Below, one piece after another: positions 7,882 to 16,803 of a DNA stretch of 64,000 bases. Source of the DNA: Aquificaceae bacterium (lineage in GTDB: Bacteria; Aquificota; Aquificia; Aquificales; Aquificaceae); contig JBBFKQ010000001.1 of NCBI GenBank assembly GCA_037481935.1, positions 204,741-268,740 of the forward strand, read 5' to 3'. Position numbers and translations under genes: made by a program. Position 1 is the first letter of the stretch, and every line of letters begins with the position of its first letter. The notes under the pieces are model-generated. The model worked only from the letters and a program-made list of their open reading frames with translations, had not been told where the DNA came from and searched no databases.

Positions 7882-8952
7882 ATGCCCATAAAGGACTACT
7901 ACCAGACCCTCGGCGTTGCGAGAGGGGCAAGCAAAGAAGAGATAAAAAAAGCCTATAGAAGGCTTGCCAGAGAGTGGCACCCCGATGTAAATCACGACCC
8001 TCAAGCAAGTGAACGATTCAGAGAGATTAACGAAGCCTACCATATACTTTCCGACGACCAGAAAAGGCAGGAATACGACCGAATCCTTCAGAGCGGGGAT
8101 GAGAAAAGATACAGGTATTTTATGGAATACGTGCAGGATTTTCTCGAAAGTATATGGCAGGGCATGAGAAGGGCTCCAAAGCCGAGGAGGGGACAGGACA
8201 TAAGGCTAAAATTAGACCTTAGCCTTGAAGAGGCAGCCCTCGGGTGCGAGAGGGAGCTGGAATACGACCGCTGGGTAGACTGTCCTGACTGTGAAGGTAA
8301 GGGCTACAGGGGAGAGATGGAAAAGGTGGTATGCCATGCCTGCGAAGGGACTGGGAAGAGGGTGAGCGGTATATTTAACTTCCCAAGACCCTGCTCCGTT
8401 TGCAAGGGCAGAGGCTACATAATAAAGAACCTCTGCCCAACCTGTGGTGGAAGGGGCAGGGTTGCAAAAAGGAGCAGGGTAAAGGTAAACATACCACCCG
8501 GGACTGACGAGGGGGAAGTTTTGAAAGTTTCTGGCTTTGGTCACACGGGCGAGAGGGGTGGGGAAAGCGGAGACCTCTATCTCAGAATAGGCATAAAACC
8601 TCATGAGGTCTTTAAAAAGGTGGGTAAAGACCTCTACATGGAAAAGTTCATATCCTTTCCCATGGCAGTTCTTGGGGGAACAATAAAGGTAAAATGGCTT
8701 GATGGCAGAGATATTGAAGTTTTCGTCCAGCCCGGAACAGAATGCGGTTCAACCAAGACCTTACTGGGGCATGGCTTTCCTGCAGCTGGGGGGGCTGGCA
8801 ACCTGGTGATAACCTTCAGAATAGAGGTGCCAAAGGACATAGGTTCAAACCTCAGAAGCCTTCTTGAAAGGCTCGCAAGGGAGCTCAGGGATGAGGGTGT
8901 TGATGTAAAGGTCGGGCTTGTGGACAGGCTCAAAAACCTCCTACCCCTTTGA
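7882..8952 (+). CDS. dnaJ: co-chaperone DnaJ
   Basis: 356 residues. J domain at 1-70 with the HPD tripeptide (in REWHPDVN) that stimulates the DnaK ATPase, then a zinc region with four CxxCxGxG repeats ([32 protein letters not shown]) and the C-terminal substrate-binding domains. The Gly/Phe-rich linker normally found after the J domain is replaced by a short charged segment (around [15 protein letters not shown]). dnaK and grpE are not in the window. Ribosome site AAGAGGAAG precedes the ATG. The 3' end overlaps the convergent exonuclease gene by 12 bases. Confidence 0.95.
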   Translation: MPIKDYYQTLGVARGASKEEIKKAYRRLAREWHPDVNHDPQASERFREINEAYHILSDDQKRQEYDRILQSGDEKRYRYFMEYVQDFLESIWQGMRRAPKPRRGQDIRLKLDLSLEEAALGCERELEYDRWVDCPDCEGKGYRGEMEKVVCHACEGTGKRVSGIFNFPRPCSVCKGRGYIIKNLCPTCGGRGRVAKRSRVKVNIPPGTDEGEVLKVSGFGHTGERGGESGDLYLRIGIKPHEVFKKVGKDLYMEKFISFPMAVLGGTIKVKWLDGRDIEVFVQPGTECGSTKTLLGHGFPAAGGAGNLVITFRIEVPKDIGSNLRSLLERLARELRDEGVDVKVGLVDRLKNLLPL

Positions 8953-9516
8953 GAGCTTCTTTACTCCAAGATAATCTCCTATGCCAAGCCTGTGCCACAG
9001 GAGCTTGAGAAGCTCAAGAAAGACTAGGGCTGTTGTCTGGGCATCATCCATGGCTCTGTGGACTCGCCTGTATTCTATTCCAAAATAGTCTGCAAGGTCT
9101 CTGAGAGAATATTTTCTTATGTCTGGAAGTATGTTCTTGGCAAGGTTCAGGGTGCATATGTGAGGGTGTCTGAACCTCTTGCCGTGAAGCTGTCTGTAGT
9201 ATTTATCAATAAAGGCTATGTCCTTTTCCACCCTGTGAGCCACTATAACACTGTCACCCACAAATCTGAGAAATTTTGGCATGACCTCCTCCATCCTCGG
9301 CTTTCCCACAAGCATGGCATTTGTGATACCAGTAAGGTCCGTTATCCTCTGGGGCAGAGGATATCCCGGGTTCACAAGGCTTGAAAACCTCTCCGTTATT
9401 ACCCCTCCTTCAACTCTCACACAGGCAATCTCAATAACCTCAGACTTTGATGGGTCAACGCCTGTTGCCTCCACATCTATGCTGACAAAGGTGCTTTCAA
9501 GGAGAATTTCCTTCAT
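8941..9516 (-). CDS. 3'-5' exonuclease, DnaQ/epsilon-like (DEDDh)
   Basis: 191 residues, a single exonuclease domain. ExoI motif IDVEATG (about 13-19, Asp and Glu ligands), ExoII in [13 protein letters not shown] (about 92-104), and Exo[14 protein letters not shown] (about 157-167) with the catalytic His. This size and layout fit a free-standing proofreading subunit for DnaE or a general DNA/RNA trimming exonuclease. The ATG overlaps the TGA of the PBP1A gene upstream by one base (TGATG), so expression is coupled to cell-wall synthesis by position only. Confidence 0.88.
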   Translation of the reverse strand: MKEILLESTFVSIDVEATGVDPSKSEVIEIACVRVEGGVITERFSSLVNPGYPLPQRITDLTGITNAMLVGKPRMEEVMPKFLRFVGDSVIVAHRVEKDIAFIDKYYRQLHGKRFRHPHICTLNLAKNILPDIRKYSLRDLADYFGIEYRRVHRAMDDAQTTALVFLELLKLLWHRLGIGDYLGVKKLSKG

Positions 9517-11732
9517 CAGCGAATCTCCTTGACCTTTGGGGCCTCCTCCCTGAGATATTTTGGGTCCACTATGCCCTCAAGCTCATTGCTCTTTTCCTGG
9601 GGTTCTGGCTGATTTTCACCGCCACATGCTCCCTCTGTTCCCGCCACAAAAAGCATGGGCTTTGGACAGTTCACCACCACCACACCCTCTGGCACTGGAA
9701 AGTCTGAGTATGGATACATGTATGCCGCAAGGGACATATAGTCTATCCATATGGGAAGTGCCACCCTTGCACCAGCCATACCCTTACCCATGCTCCTCTT
9801 TATGTCAAAACCTACCCATACACCCGCCACTATATCTGGAGAAAAGCCCACAAACCATGCATCCATGTAATCGTTGGTGGTTCCAGTTTTGCCGGCCACC
9901 ACTCTCTGGAGAGAGCTTGCGGTGGCCCCTGTTCCCTCAAGCACCACAGCTCTGAGCATATCTACAAGAACCCTCGTCTCCTGAGGGGGGAGCACCTGCT
10001 CGCACTTAGGGGAGTTTTCTTCAAGGACGGAGCCATCGGGTGCCACTATTTTTCTTATAAAAAAGGGCTCGCATCTTGTACCAAGGTTTGCAAAGGTCTG
10101 AAAGGCAGAGGTAAGCTGAAGCGGCGTTACCTCTATACTGCCAAGAGCCATGGAGTAATAAGGCTTTAGTTCAATACCCAGAAGTCTTCCCACTTCTATT
10201 GGCATGTCAAAACCTATGTCAGCAAGGAGGTTTACGGTAGCCGTGTTAATACTCTTTGCCAGAGCAGTTCTCAGGCTAACCTGCCCATACTCTGCGCCCT
10301 CGTAGTTGTCTGGCGTCCATTCCTTACCCGTGGATGGGTCGTAAAAGCTTCTCGGGGTTGCATCTATCAGGCTGGCCTGCGTGTAGCCCTTCATGAGGGC
10401 TGCAAGGTAGATTATGGGTTTTATGGCAGAACCTGGTTGACGCTTTGCGTATGCTGCCCTGTTGAAGGGGCTTCTGAGGTAAGAGTATCCTCCAACCATG
10501 GCCCTTATGGCTCCAGTTTTTACATCAAGGCTTACAAGAGCCCCCTGAAGGTCTGGAAGAAGCTCAGCCCTTATTTCCCTGCTCTTCTTGTCCTGATAAA
10601 GCCTCACCAGCACAAAGTCTCCCTTTTCAACAGGGAGGTTTTTCCTCTCCAGCTCAAACTGCTCCTCCCCAAGCTGAACTTTGAGTCTTTCCCCGTTTAG
10701 AGAAAGAACTTTGCCAATGTATACCCTTCCTGGCTTTAGTTCCACCTTCTGTTCTTCATACTTCTTTGAAGTCTCGTAGGGGTCCTCTGGAAGGAAAGGC
10801 ATGCCGTTTGCCCTTGCCACCCTGACAATACCACGCTTTAAAACTTCCCTTGCATGTTCCTGAAGGTCCCTGTCCACGGTGGTGTATACCCTGTAGCCCC
10901 CGGCCAGAATAACCTCTCCGTATTTATCTGCAAGATAGTCCTTTACGAAATCAAGGAAGTAATCCATTCCATAGTATCTGTTTTCCAGCCTGACCTTTAT
11001 GGGCTTTTCAAGCAGTCTCCTATATTCCTCCTCAGTTATGTATCCATCCTCATACATACGACTCAGAACATAGTCCCTTCTTTCTTTTACCCTTTCTGGA
11101 TTTCTGAAGGGGTTGTAGCGAGTTGGCGCCTTCGGAAGACCTGCAAGTATGGCAGCTTCATCGGTGGTAAGGTCCTTTACCGACTTCCCAAAATATATCC
11201 TTGATGCCGCCTCTACGCCGTAGGCACCCTGACCCAGATATATGTAATTGAGATACATCTCCAATATCTGGTCCTTGGTAAAGTGCCTCTCGATTTGCAG
11301 AGCAAGAAGCGCCTCTCTTATCTTTCTCTTCAGGCTTCTATCTGGGGTCAGGAAAAGGTTTCTTGCCACCTGCTGGGTTATGGTGGATGCGCCCTGACGA
11401 ATTTCCATATGCCTTATGTTGGCAAGGGTTGCCCTGACAATAGCCAAGGGGTCAATCCCCGGATGTCTGTAAAAGTTTTTGTCCTCTGCAGCTATGAAGG
11501 CCTGCCTCACGTGAGGCGGTATATCCTCCAGGCTAACATAGTATCTCCTCTGAACTGCCACATCGCCGAAGGGTCTGTCCTTAGCATCGTAAACCACAGT
11601 GGCCAGGGGTGGCTTCCAGCTCCTTAGAGCTTCCACAGGAGGCAGGTTCGCAGACAGAATGAGAACCACAGCCAGAGAGAGTAAGAGAAAAGCACCAAGA
11701 ACACTCAGGAGAATAAAAGGAATTTTACGCAC
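9516..11732 (-). CDS. mrcA: bifunctional penicillin-binding protein 1A (transglycosylase/transpeptidase)
   Basis: 738 residues. One N-terminal membrane segment (about 5-28), a GT51 glycosyltransferase domain with AAEDKNFYRHPGID and QGASTITQQ, then the transpeptidase with the active-site SxxK as SAIK, the SxN motif SIN and the KTG motif in VAGKTGTTN. It polymerises and cross-links peptidoglycan at the cell membrane. The start codon is GTG (11732), and a TATAAT ends 8 bases upstream with no ribosome site. Divergent from ccsA. Confidence 0.95.
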   Translation of the reverse strand: MRKIPFILLSVLGAFLLLSLAVVLILSANLPPVEALRSWKPPLATVVYDAKDRPFGDVAVQRRYYVSLEDIPPHVRQAFIAAEDKNFYRHPGIDPLAIVRATLANIRHMEIRQGASTITQQVARNLFLTPDRSLKRKIREALLALQIERHFTKDQILEMYLNYIYLGQGAYGVEAASRIYFGKSVKDLTTDEAAILAGLPKAPTRYNPFRNPERVKERRDYVLSRMYEDGYITEEEYRRLLEKPIKVRLENRYYGMDYFLDFVKDYLADKYGEVILAGGYRVYTTVDRDLQEHAREVLKRGIVRVARANGMPFLPEDPYETSKKYEEQKVELKPGRVYIGKVLSLNGERLKVQLGEEQFELERKNLPVEKGDFVLVRLYQDKKSREIRAELLPDLQGALVSLDVKTGAIRAMVGGYSYLRSPFNRAAYAKRQPGSAIKPIIYLAALMKGYTQASLIDATPRSFYDPSTGKEWTPDNYEGAEYGQVSLRTALAKSINTATVNLLADIGFDMPIEVGRLLGIELKPYYSMALGSIEVTPLQLTSAFQTFANLGTRCEPFFIRKIVAPDGSVLEENSPKCEQVLPPQETRVLVDMLRAVVLEGTGATASSLQRVVAGKTGTTNDYMDAWFVGFSPDIVAGVWVGFDIKRSMGKGMAGARVALPIWIDYMSLAAYMYPYSDFPVPEGVVVVNCPKPMLFVAGTEGACGGENQPEPQEKSNELEGIVDPKYLREEAPKVKEIR

Positions 11733-11740
11733 TCTAATAT

Positions 11741-11764
11741 ATTATAAGCCCAGAATGGTATAAT
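11741..11764. promoter_or_regulatory. divergent -10 elements between PBP1A and ccsA
   Basis: Minus-strand TATAAT at 11746-11741 stands 8 bases before the GTG of PBP1A. Plus-strand TATAAT at 11759-11764 stands 37 bases before ccsA, which has a full Shine-Dalgarno sequence (AAAGGAGG). No good -35 is visible for either, so these are weakly supported as promoters. Confidence 0.45.
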
Positions 11765-11801
11765 TTTAGCTCCACAGTAAATTAGTGAAAGGAGGTAGTC
11801 C

Positions 11802-13100
11802 ATGAACCTTTACGAATACGAAGCCTATGAAAAGGTGTTCAAAAAATACGGGGTGCCAACACCAAGGTATATGTTCGGCGACCATCTGAGCGACGACATT
11901 GTAAACTTTATAAACCAGCTTGGTGAATGTGTAATAAAGTCTCAGGTGCTGGTTGGAAAGAGGGGAAAAGCCGGGGCTGTAAAGCTCTGCAAGAACCCCG
12001 ATGAAGCCATAGAAACCTTTAACGCTCTGCTAAACTACCCCGTCTACGGTGAGATGCCCGTGGGGCTTCTGGTAAGCGAGAAGGCAAACATCCTCAAGGA
12101 GCTGTACGCCTCCATAACCTACTCCACGGAAGTGAGGGCTCCGGTCCTTACCCTGAGCCTTGAGGGAGGCATGGACATCGAGGAAGTTCCGCCAGAAAAG
12201 GTAAAGAGCTGGGTGATTGACCCCATAAAGGGTCTTTATCCCCACATGGCAAGAAACTACCTCCTTGAGCTGGGCTTTCCCAGCGAATACATGGGCGTTC
12301 TCAGGGAGCTTTCTGAAGTCATAGCCAACATGTGGAGAGCCTTCTGGGAATCTGAGGCAAGGCTTTTAGAGATAAACCCCCTCGCCATATGCGAGGTTGG
12401 TGGGAAGCAGAAGGTGCTGGCTCTGGATGCGGTGGTTACCATTGATGACGATGCCAGTGTGCCACCGGCAAAGATATACGGAGTAAGGACTGCCATGAAG
12501 AGACCTCCCACAGAGAGGGAAATAGAGGCTTCTCTCATAGACAGGGACGACCACAGAGGTAAGGCAGGTTCCTATGTGGAGGTGGACGGTGATATTGCCA
12601 TGATGACCTTTGGAGGTGGAGGCTCAACGGTGACCATAGAGACCACCTACGCCATGGGCATGAAACCTGCCAACTTTACCGACATAGGAGGAAACCCACC
12701 CGCGGAGAAGATGTATAAGATAACCAGGATAATCCTGTCCAAGCCCGGCATAAGGGGGGTTCTCGTGTGCGGTGGAACCGCCAACAACACAAGGATTGAT
12801 GTAACACTTGGTGAAGGCGTGGCAAACGCTATAAGAGACCTGCACAGAGAAGGTAAGCTCAACCCCAACTGGATATGGGTGGTCCGCAGAAACGGACCTG
12901 AGGCCGAGAAGGGTCTGAGGATGCTTTACGAGGCTCTTAAGGAATGTGGAGTTAAGGGTGAGATATACGACTCATCCCTACCCCTTACAGAAGCCCCCAT
13001 AAGGCTAAAAGAGCTTCTTGACAGGTGTGAGTCAATAGGTAGAGAGTCAAAGGAAGACAGGCACCTCACTGAAGAACAGGCTCAGGATATGGGAATTTGA
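11802..13100 (+). CDS. ccsA: citryl-CoA synthetase large subunit (ATP-grasp, SucC-like)
   Basis: 432 residues, about the size of the large subunit of citryl-CoA synthetase of Hydrogenobacter. The N-terminal half is an ATP-grasp domain (VLVGKRGKAGAVKL near 47-60, EINPLA for the Mg-binding site near 187) as in SucC and ATP-citrate lyase; the C-terminal half is the CoA-ligase flavodoxin-like domain with FGGGGSTVT and DIGGNPPAEK. With the small subunit it activates citrate to citryl-CoA, which citryl-CoA lyase then splits: the key cleavage of the reductive TCA cycle. The small-subunit gene is not in the window. A plain succinyl-CoA synthetase beta subunit is about 385 residues and would be the alternative. 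Strong ribosome site AAAGGAGG. Confidence 0.82.
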   Translation: MNLYEYEAYEKVFKKYGVPTPRYMFGDHLSDDIVNFINQLGECVIKSQVLVGKRGKAGAVKLCKNPDEAIETFNALLNYPVYGEMPVGLLVSEKANILKELYASITYSTEVRAPVLTLSLEGGMDIEEVPPEKVKSWVIDPIKGLYPHMARNYLLELGFPSEYMGVLRELSEVIANMWRAFWESEARLLEINPLAICEVGGKQKVLALDAVVTIDDDASVPPAKIYGVRTAMKRPPTEREIEASLIDRDDHRGKAGSYVEVDGDIAMMTFGGGGSTVTIETTYAMGMKPANFTDIGGNPPAEKMYKITRIILSKPGIRGVLVCGGTANNTRIDVTLGEGVANAIRDLHREGKLNPNWIWVVRRNGPEAEKGLRMLYEALKECGVKGEIYDSSLPLTEAPIRLKELLDRCESIGRESKEDRHLTEEQAQDMGI

Positions 13101-13106
13101 AAAGTC

Positions 13107-13182
13107 TGGTGGAGCGGAGGGGACTTGAACCCCCGACCTCCTACACGCCAAGCAGGCGCTCTCCCAACTGAGCTACCGCCCC
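13107..13182 (-). tRNA. tRNA-Ala (anticodon GGC)
   Basis: Folds as a full cloverleaf on the minus strand: acceptor GGGGCGG (13182-13176) pairs with CCGCTCC, D arm GCTC/GAGC, anticodon stem CCTGC/GTAGG with loop TTGGCGT (anticodon GGC), T arm with GGTTCAA. The 3' CCA is encoded (13109-13107), giving 76 nt. Convergent with ccsA, which ends 6 bases away. Confidence 0.97.
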
Positions 13183-13194
13183 TACCGTTGAAAT

Positions 13195-13223
13195 ATTTTA
13201 GTGCACTTTGCCTTTATTGTCAA
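13195..13223 (-). promoter_or_regulatory. promoter of tRNA-Ala
   Basis: Minus strand: -35 TTGACA (13223-13218), 17-base spacer, -10 TAAAAT (13200-13195), then 12 bases to the tRNA 5' end. This is a near-perfect housekeeping promoter. It overlaps the last codons and stop of the small gene upstream. Confidence 0.8.
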
Positions 13224-13341
13224 AGACTTTTTTCTGGACCTCAAGTCTGAGTCTTATGGCCCTTTTTCTCTTTTCCTTTTCCTCCATAAAAACCCTGAAG
13301 GCTTCCCTCTTTAAGGTCCTGTAAAGGTCCACCATTGCCAT
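13198..13341 (-). CDS. small basic protein, 47 residues, unknown
   Basis: An ATG at 13341 with a ribosome-site-like GGGGGTAAGG opens a 47-codon frame to the TAA at 13200-13198. The product starts MAMVDLYRTLKREAF and continues as a highly charged probable helix rich in Lys, Arg and Glu, ending KVFDNKGKVH. A second ATG two codons in is also usable. Codon choice (AAG, GAG, AGG, CTT) resembles neighbouring genes. No family recognised. The stop codon lies inside the tRNA-Ala -10. It could be a small RNA- or protein-binding factor; this is a guess. Confidence 0.55.
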   Translation of the reverse strand: MAMVDLYRTLKREAFRVFMEEKEKRKRAIRLRLEVQKKVFDNKGKVH

Positions 13342-13374
13342 ACCTTACCCCCTTTGCACAGATTTGATTTTAAT

Positions 13375-13752
13375 TTATTCCTCCTCACCCGGTCTTTCCA
13401 CGCCTCTGAACATGTGCCCACAAAAGGGACATTTTTTTGCCCTCCAGTGAACCTCGCTGTAGCAATCTGGACACCTTTTCTTCCCCTTCAGGTAGAGGAA
13501 AAGGTTGAAGTGAAGGAATATCTTAGGAAGCATGTAAAGACAGAATATCAGTAGTATAAGGAGCCACGCCTTTATGGGCGTTATCGGGTCATATGCCCTG
13601 AGCCATAAGACAGTTGTGCTTATAGAAGATACCCAGAAGGCTATGCGTCTGTCAAGAAAAACCTGAGCAAGAAGCTGCAGAAGGGCCATCCACAGAAAGA
13701 ACTGAAAGAGGGTATTCTTAAAGAGAGGTTCAAGCACCCTTAGGTCTTCCAT
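13375..13752 (-). CDS. membrane protein with C-terminal zinc ribbon
   Basis: 125 residues: about three membrane segments (13-32, 35-55, 60-85) followed by a cytosolic zinc ribbon CPDC (94-97) ... CPFCG (108-112) and an acidic tail. No family name recognised. Its 5' end overlaps the upstream 90-residue membrane protein gene by 23 bases, so the two are coupled. Both could form one small membrane complex; function unknown. Confidence 0.7.
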   Translation of the reverse strand: MEDLRVLEPLFKNTLFQFFLWMALLQLLAQVFLDRRIAFWVSSISTTVLWLRAYDPITPIKAWLLILLIFCLYMLPKIFLHFNLFLYLKGKKRCPDCYSEVHWRAKKCPFCGHMFRGVERPGEEE

Positions 13753-14002
13753 TTTTCACAAACCCCCTCAGAAGTATACTAACTAAGAACCCTGGCAGGA
13801 AGCCAGAGATACAGAAAATAAGGGATGTGGAACTGCCGAAGGCATAACAGATATAGAGAATAAGGGCAAAAAGCAACAGCTTGATGGGAAGGCTTAAGGT
13901 GTAGAGAAGCAAATGACCCTTACCGGCAAGCCTGTAGGTAAACTCCACAAAAACTGACCCCAGGACAAGTCCTGCAACCGTAAACAGCAAAAGCCTTTCC
14001 AC
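13730..14002 (-). CDS. small integral membrane protein, unknown
   Basis: 90 residues, three predicted membrane helices (about 4-22, 32-55 and 60-80) and a basic C-terminus. Starts with GTG at 14002. A TAAAAT hexamer ends exactly 6 bases before the start and no ribosome site is present, so it is probably translated from a leaderless mRNA. Divergent from the tRNA nucleotidyltransferase gene with only 17 bases between start codons. No family recognised. Confidence 0.65.
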   Translation of the reverse strand: MERLLLFTVAGLVLGSVFVEFTYRLAGKGHLLLYTLSLPIKLLLFALILYICYAFGSSTSLIFCISGFLPGFLVSILLRGFVKNGRPKGA

Positions 14003-14019
14003 AATATAATTTTAACCCT
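14003..14019. promoter_or_regulatory. 17-bp shared divergent promoter core
   Basis: The whole gap between a GTG (minus) and an ATG (plus) is 17 bases. It holds plus-strand TATAAT (14005-14010, 9 bases before ATG) and minus-strand TAAAAT (14014-14009, 6 bases before GTG), overlapping on opposite strands. Both -35 regions must lie inside the opposite gene. Confidence 0.6.
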
Positions 14020-16479
14020 ATGCTGAAGCTCATATTCCTCCAGGAGGGTGCAGACCTTGACGCCCTATCCTCCGCTTACGGGGTTATGCTTCTGTATGAG
14101 GATGCCTACCTTTTCAGACCTGCCTACCTTTCCAAAAGGGCCAGTGAGGTGCTCAGCTACTTCAAAGCTAGGTTCAGAATTCTGGAAGAGGTTCCTGAAA
14201 AATTTGACCTTGTTCTTGTGGACAGCCACAGCTATGAGGACTATCTGCAGAGGTTCGGTGAAAGAGTTGGGGAAATACGCATATACGACCACCACCCATC
14301 TGCACCACAGGGCTTTGAGGGGAAAGTGGACATGGTGGGGAGCTGCACAACCCTCCTAGTGGAGGAAATAATTCAGAAGGGGGTGGATATAGACCCTGAG
14401 TCCGCCACCATACTTGCCCTGGGCATTTACGAGGATACGGGAATGCTTACCTATGAGGGGACCACGCACAGGGATGCAAGGGCTGTGGAATGGCTGCTGA
14501 GGAAAGGGCTGAATCTGAGCCTGCTCAGAAAGTTTCTGAGTGGTGGTATAAGTAAGGAGCACATAGACCTCCTTTCAGAGCACTTAGTCAGCCTTGAAAG
14601 CCTATTTCTGAAGGGCAAAAGGGTTAGCCTCGTGGTGCTGAGAATGGAAGAATACAGACCGGATGTATTGAGTCTTCTGTATGAACTCAGGGACATAAGG
14701 GAATCCTCCGCTTTTTTTGTGATAGTGGAAGCTGGGGGGAAAACTTACCTCTTTGGACGAGCTCTTAAGGATGAGTTTGATGTCTCTGAAGTGTTCACCA
14801 AGCTTGGGGGTGGAGGACATGAGTTTGCCAGCGCAGCAAAGTTTGAAGGGCTTTCTGGAGAAAGGCTAAAAAGTATACTGGAAGCCCTGCTCAAGGGCGA
14901 AAGGGTTCCTCTCAGGGTGGAGCAAATTATGAGCTACCCACCTTTTCTTCTTCATGAAGATATGGAAGCAGGTCTTGCGCTTCTTGAGCTCACGCAGAGG
15001 AATTTTGCGGGTGCTCCTGTGCTAAACGACGAGGGCAGGCTGGTAGGTGTGGTATACAAAAAGAACCTTCTGAAGGCACAGAAACATGGCGTGGGAGGCA
15101 GGGTAAAGGATTTCATGCTGGAGGAGTTTCATACCCTGACCCCGGAAAACTTTGTGTGGGAGGCAGAAGAGCTCCTTTCCAGATATGGAGAAAAGCTTAT
15201 ACCTGTGGTTTCTGAAGGTAGGGTTGTGGGAGTGGTAACGAGGCTTGACCTCCTCCACGCTTACAGAAGGCATATGGAAGCGGTAAAGGCCTACGAAAGA
15301 AGGCTTCATGTTCCGGAAGGGTTGAGACCCCTTCTGGAGAGGATAGGAGAGAGGGCAAGTGAGCTGGGCTACAGGGTTTATCTCGTGGGAGGCGTTGTGA
15401 GAGACCTTCTCATGAAGAGAAACATATGGGACATGGACTTTGTGGTTGAAGGGGATGCGGTAAAGCTCGCAGAAAGGCTGGCAGAGGAATGGGGCGTGGA
15501 CTGCCATGCCTTTCCCGAGTTCGGAACAGCTCATATGAAGGTGGAGGGCTACAAGTTAGAGTTTGCCACCACGAGGAGGGAAACCTACCCCCATCCCGGC
15601 TCTTATCCACTGGTAGAGTGGGCCACTCTCAGAGAAGACCTTCTCAGAAGAGACTTTACTATAAATGCCATGGCACTGTCCATAAATCCAGAGGATTTTG
15701 GCACGCTCATAGACTACTTTGGAGGTCTCAGGGACCTCAAGGACAAAATAATAAGGGTTCTGCATCCCATGAGCTTTGTGGAGGACCCGGTAAGAATTCT
15801 CAGAGCCCTGAGGTTTGCCGGAAGGTTTGATTTCAAACTATCAAAGGGCACGGAAAAGCTCTTGAAAAGCGCAGTGAGTATGGAGCTCCTCAAGAGGGCT
15901 CCGAGGGGGAGATTGCTTAACGAACTCAGACTTGCTCTTAGAGAGGAAAGGCTTCTGGAAATCCTGAGGCTATACAGGAAGCACAGGGTGCTCGAACAGG
16001 TCATAGAGGGCTTCGAATTCAGACAGGACATGGAAACGAATCTTGAAAGGCTGAAAGAGCTCCTTAGCTGGCACAAGATAGAGTTCCCTCAGGAAAAAAT
16101 AGACTACGGGTGGGTGTATTTCCTTCTGCTCATAAAAGACTTAAAGGTAGATACGGCGGAAAGGCTACTCAAAGAGATAAGTGCGCCCTCCTGGGTAAGA
16201 GAAAGCTACAAACTTGTAAGAGAGAGTCTTCACCATATGATAAATGCACTGCAGAAATCCACCAGGAATTCGGAGATATACCTTATACTCAAAGGCAAGC
16301 CCCTCGCCTTTCTCCTTATTCTGATGCTTTATCAAAAAGAGAGGGTGAAGCTCTATCTGGAAAAGCTCAGATGGATAAAGGTTGAGCCTGAAAAGTTCAG
16401 TGGACTTGAGGGCAGAAAGCTGGGGCAAGCAATAGAAGAGGAAAAGCTCCGTCTAATGGACAGCTTACTCCTCCGCTAA
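14020..16479 (+). CDS. DHH phosphoesterase-CBS-tRNA nucleotidyltransferase fusion
   Basis: 819 residues. Residues about 1-300 are a DHH/DHHA1 phosphoesterase (DHHP at about 91-94, C-terminal GGGGHEFASAA), similar to nanoRNase/pAp phosphatase; 305-425 hold a CBS pair (two VGVV repeats); 440-819 are a class II tRNA nucleotidyltransferase with YLVGGVVRDLL, the metal-binding DMDFVV and LRRDFTINAMA. In Aquifex, CC-adding and A-adding activities are on separate enzymes, so this protein may do only one step; which one cannot be told by eye. The DHH domain could trim RNA. Apparently leaderless (TATAAT 9 bases before the ATG). Confidence 0.9.
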   Translation: MLKLIFLQEGADLDALSSAYGVMLLYEDAYLFRPAYLSKRASEVLSYFKARFRILEEVPEKFDLVLVDSHSYEDYLQRFGERVGEIRIYDHHPSAPQGFEGKVDMVGSCTTLLVEEIIQKGVDIDPESATILALGIYEDTGMLTYEGTTHRDARAVEWLLRKGLNLSLLRKFLSGGISKEHIDLLSEHLVSLESLFLKGKRVSLVVLRMEEYRPDVLSLLYELRDIRESSAFFVIVEAGGKTYLFGRALKDEFDVSEVFTKLGGGGHEFASAAKFEGLSGERLKSILEALLKGERVPLRVEQIMSYPPFLLHEDMEAGLALLELTQRNFAGAPVLNDEGRLVGVVYKKNLLKAQKHGVGGRVKDFMLEEFHTLTPENFVWEAEELLSRYGEKLIPVVSEGRVVGVVTRLDLLHAYRRHMEAVKAYERRLHVPEGLRPLLERIGERASELGYRVYLVGGVVRDLLMKRNIWDMDFVVEGDAVKLAERLAEEWGVDCHAFPEFGTAHMKVEGYKLEFATTRRETYPHPGSYPLVEWATLREDLLRRDFTINAMALSINPEDFGTLIDYFGGLRDLKDKIIRVLHPMSFVEDPVRILRALRFAGRFDFKLSKGTEKLLKSAVSMELLKRAPRGRLLNELRLALREERLLEILRLYRKHRVLEQVIEGFEFRQDMETNLERLKELLSWHKIEFPQEKIDYGWVYFLLLIKDLKVDTAERLLKEISAPSWVRESYKLVRESLHHMINALQKSTRNSEIYLILKGKPLAFLLILMLYQKERVKLYLEKLRWIKVEPEKFSGLEGRKLGQAIEEEKLRLMDSLLLR

Positions 16480-16803
16480 ATAGCTGAATATGGCTTCTAT
16501 TATGGAAAGCAGTATGGATATGACATTCGCCGCAAGGGCACCAATGGCAAGACTGACAGCCTCCTGAACATCTCCCAGAAAGAATATGAAGGCTGCAGGC
16601 ACAAGGTGAAGGTCTGCCACAAGGCTCGCAGCGGTCATCTCAGTAGCAAGAATCTTACCCTCACCAAGCTTCAGTATTGTAGCCGTCAGGTTTGCGATAA
16701 CGGTTATCACAAGCTCGTAGGGGTTTGGGTTAAATATAAAGCTCAGGTTTGTGGTGAGAGCCATGAGAAGGAAAAGGTCTGTCATGATTTTCTTCAGCCT
16801 CAT
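16465..16803 (-). CDS. small membrane protein (DUF6394-like)
   Basis: 112 residues with four hydrophobic segments and NPYELVITVIANLTATILKL in the middle; I believe this is the family named DUF6394, found with ion channels in Aquificota and Campylobacterota, but I cannot search. It overlaps the K+ channel gene upstream by 4 bases (ATGA-type), so it is probably a partner of that channel. Its 3' end overlaps the convergent nucleotidyltransferase gene by 15 bases. Confidence 0.65.
   Translation of the reverse strand: MRLKKIMTDLFLLMALTTNLSFIFNPNPYELVITVIANLTATILKLGEGKILATEMTAASLVADLHLVPAAFIFFLGDVQEAVSLAIGALAANVISILLSIIEAIFSYLAEE

Noticed and set aside
15022-15534. 170-residue frame opposite the tRNA nucleotidyltransferase
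   Set aside because: Antisense to a conserved catalytic domain; composition typical of a shadow frame.
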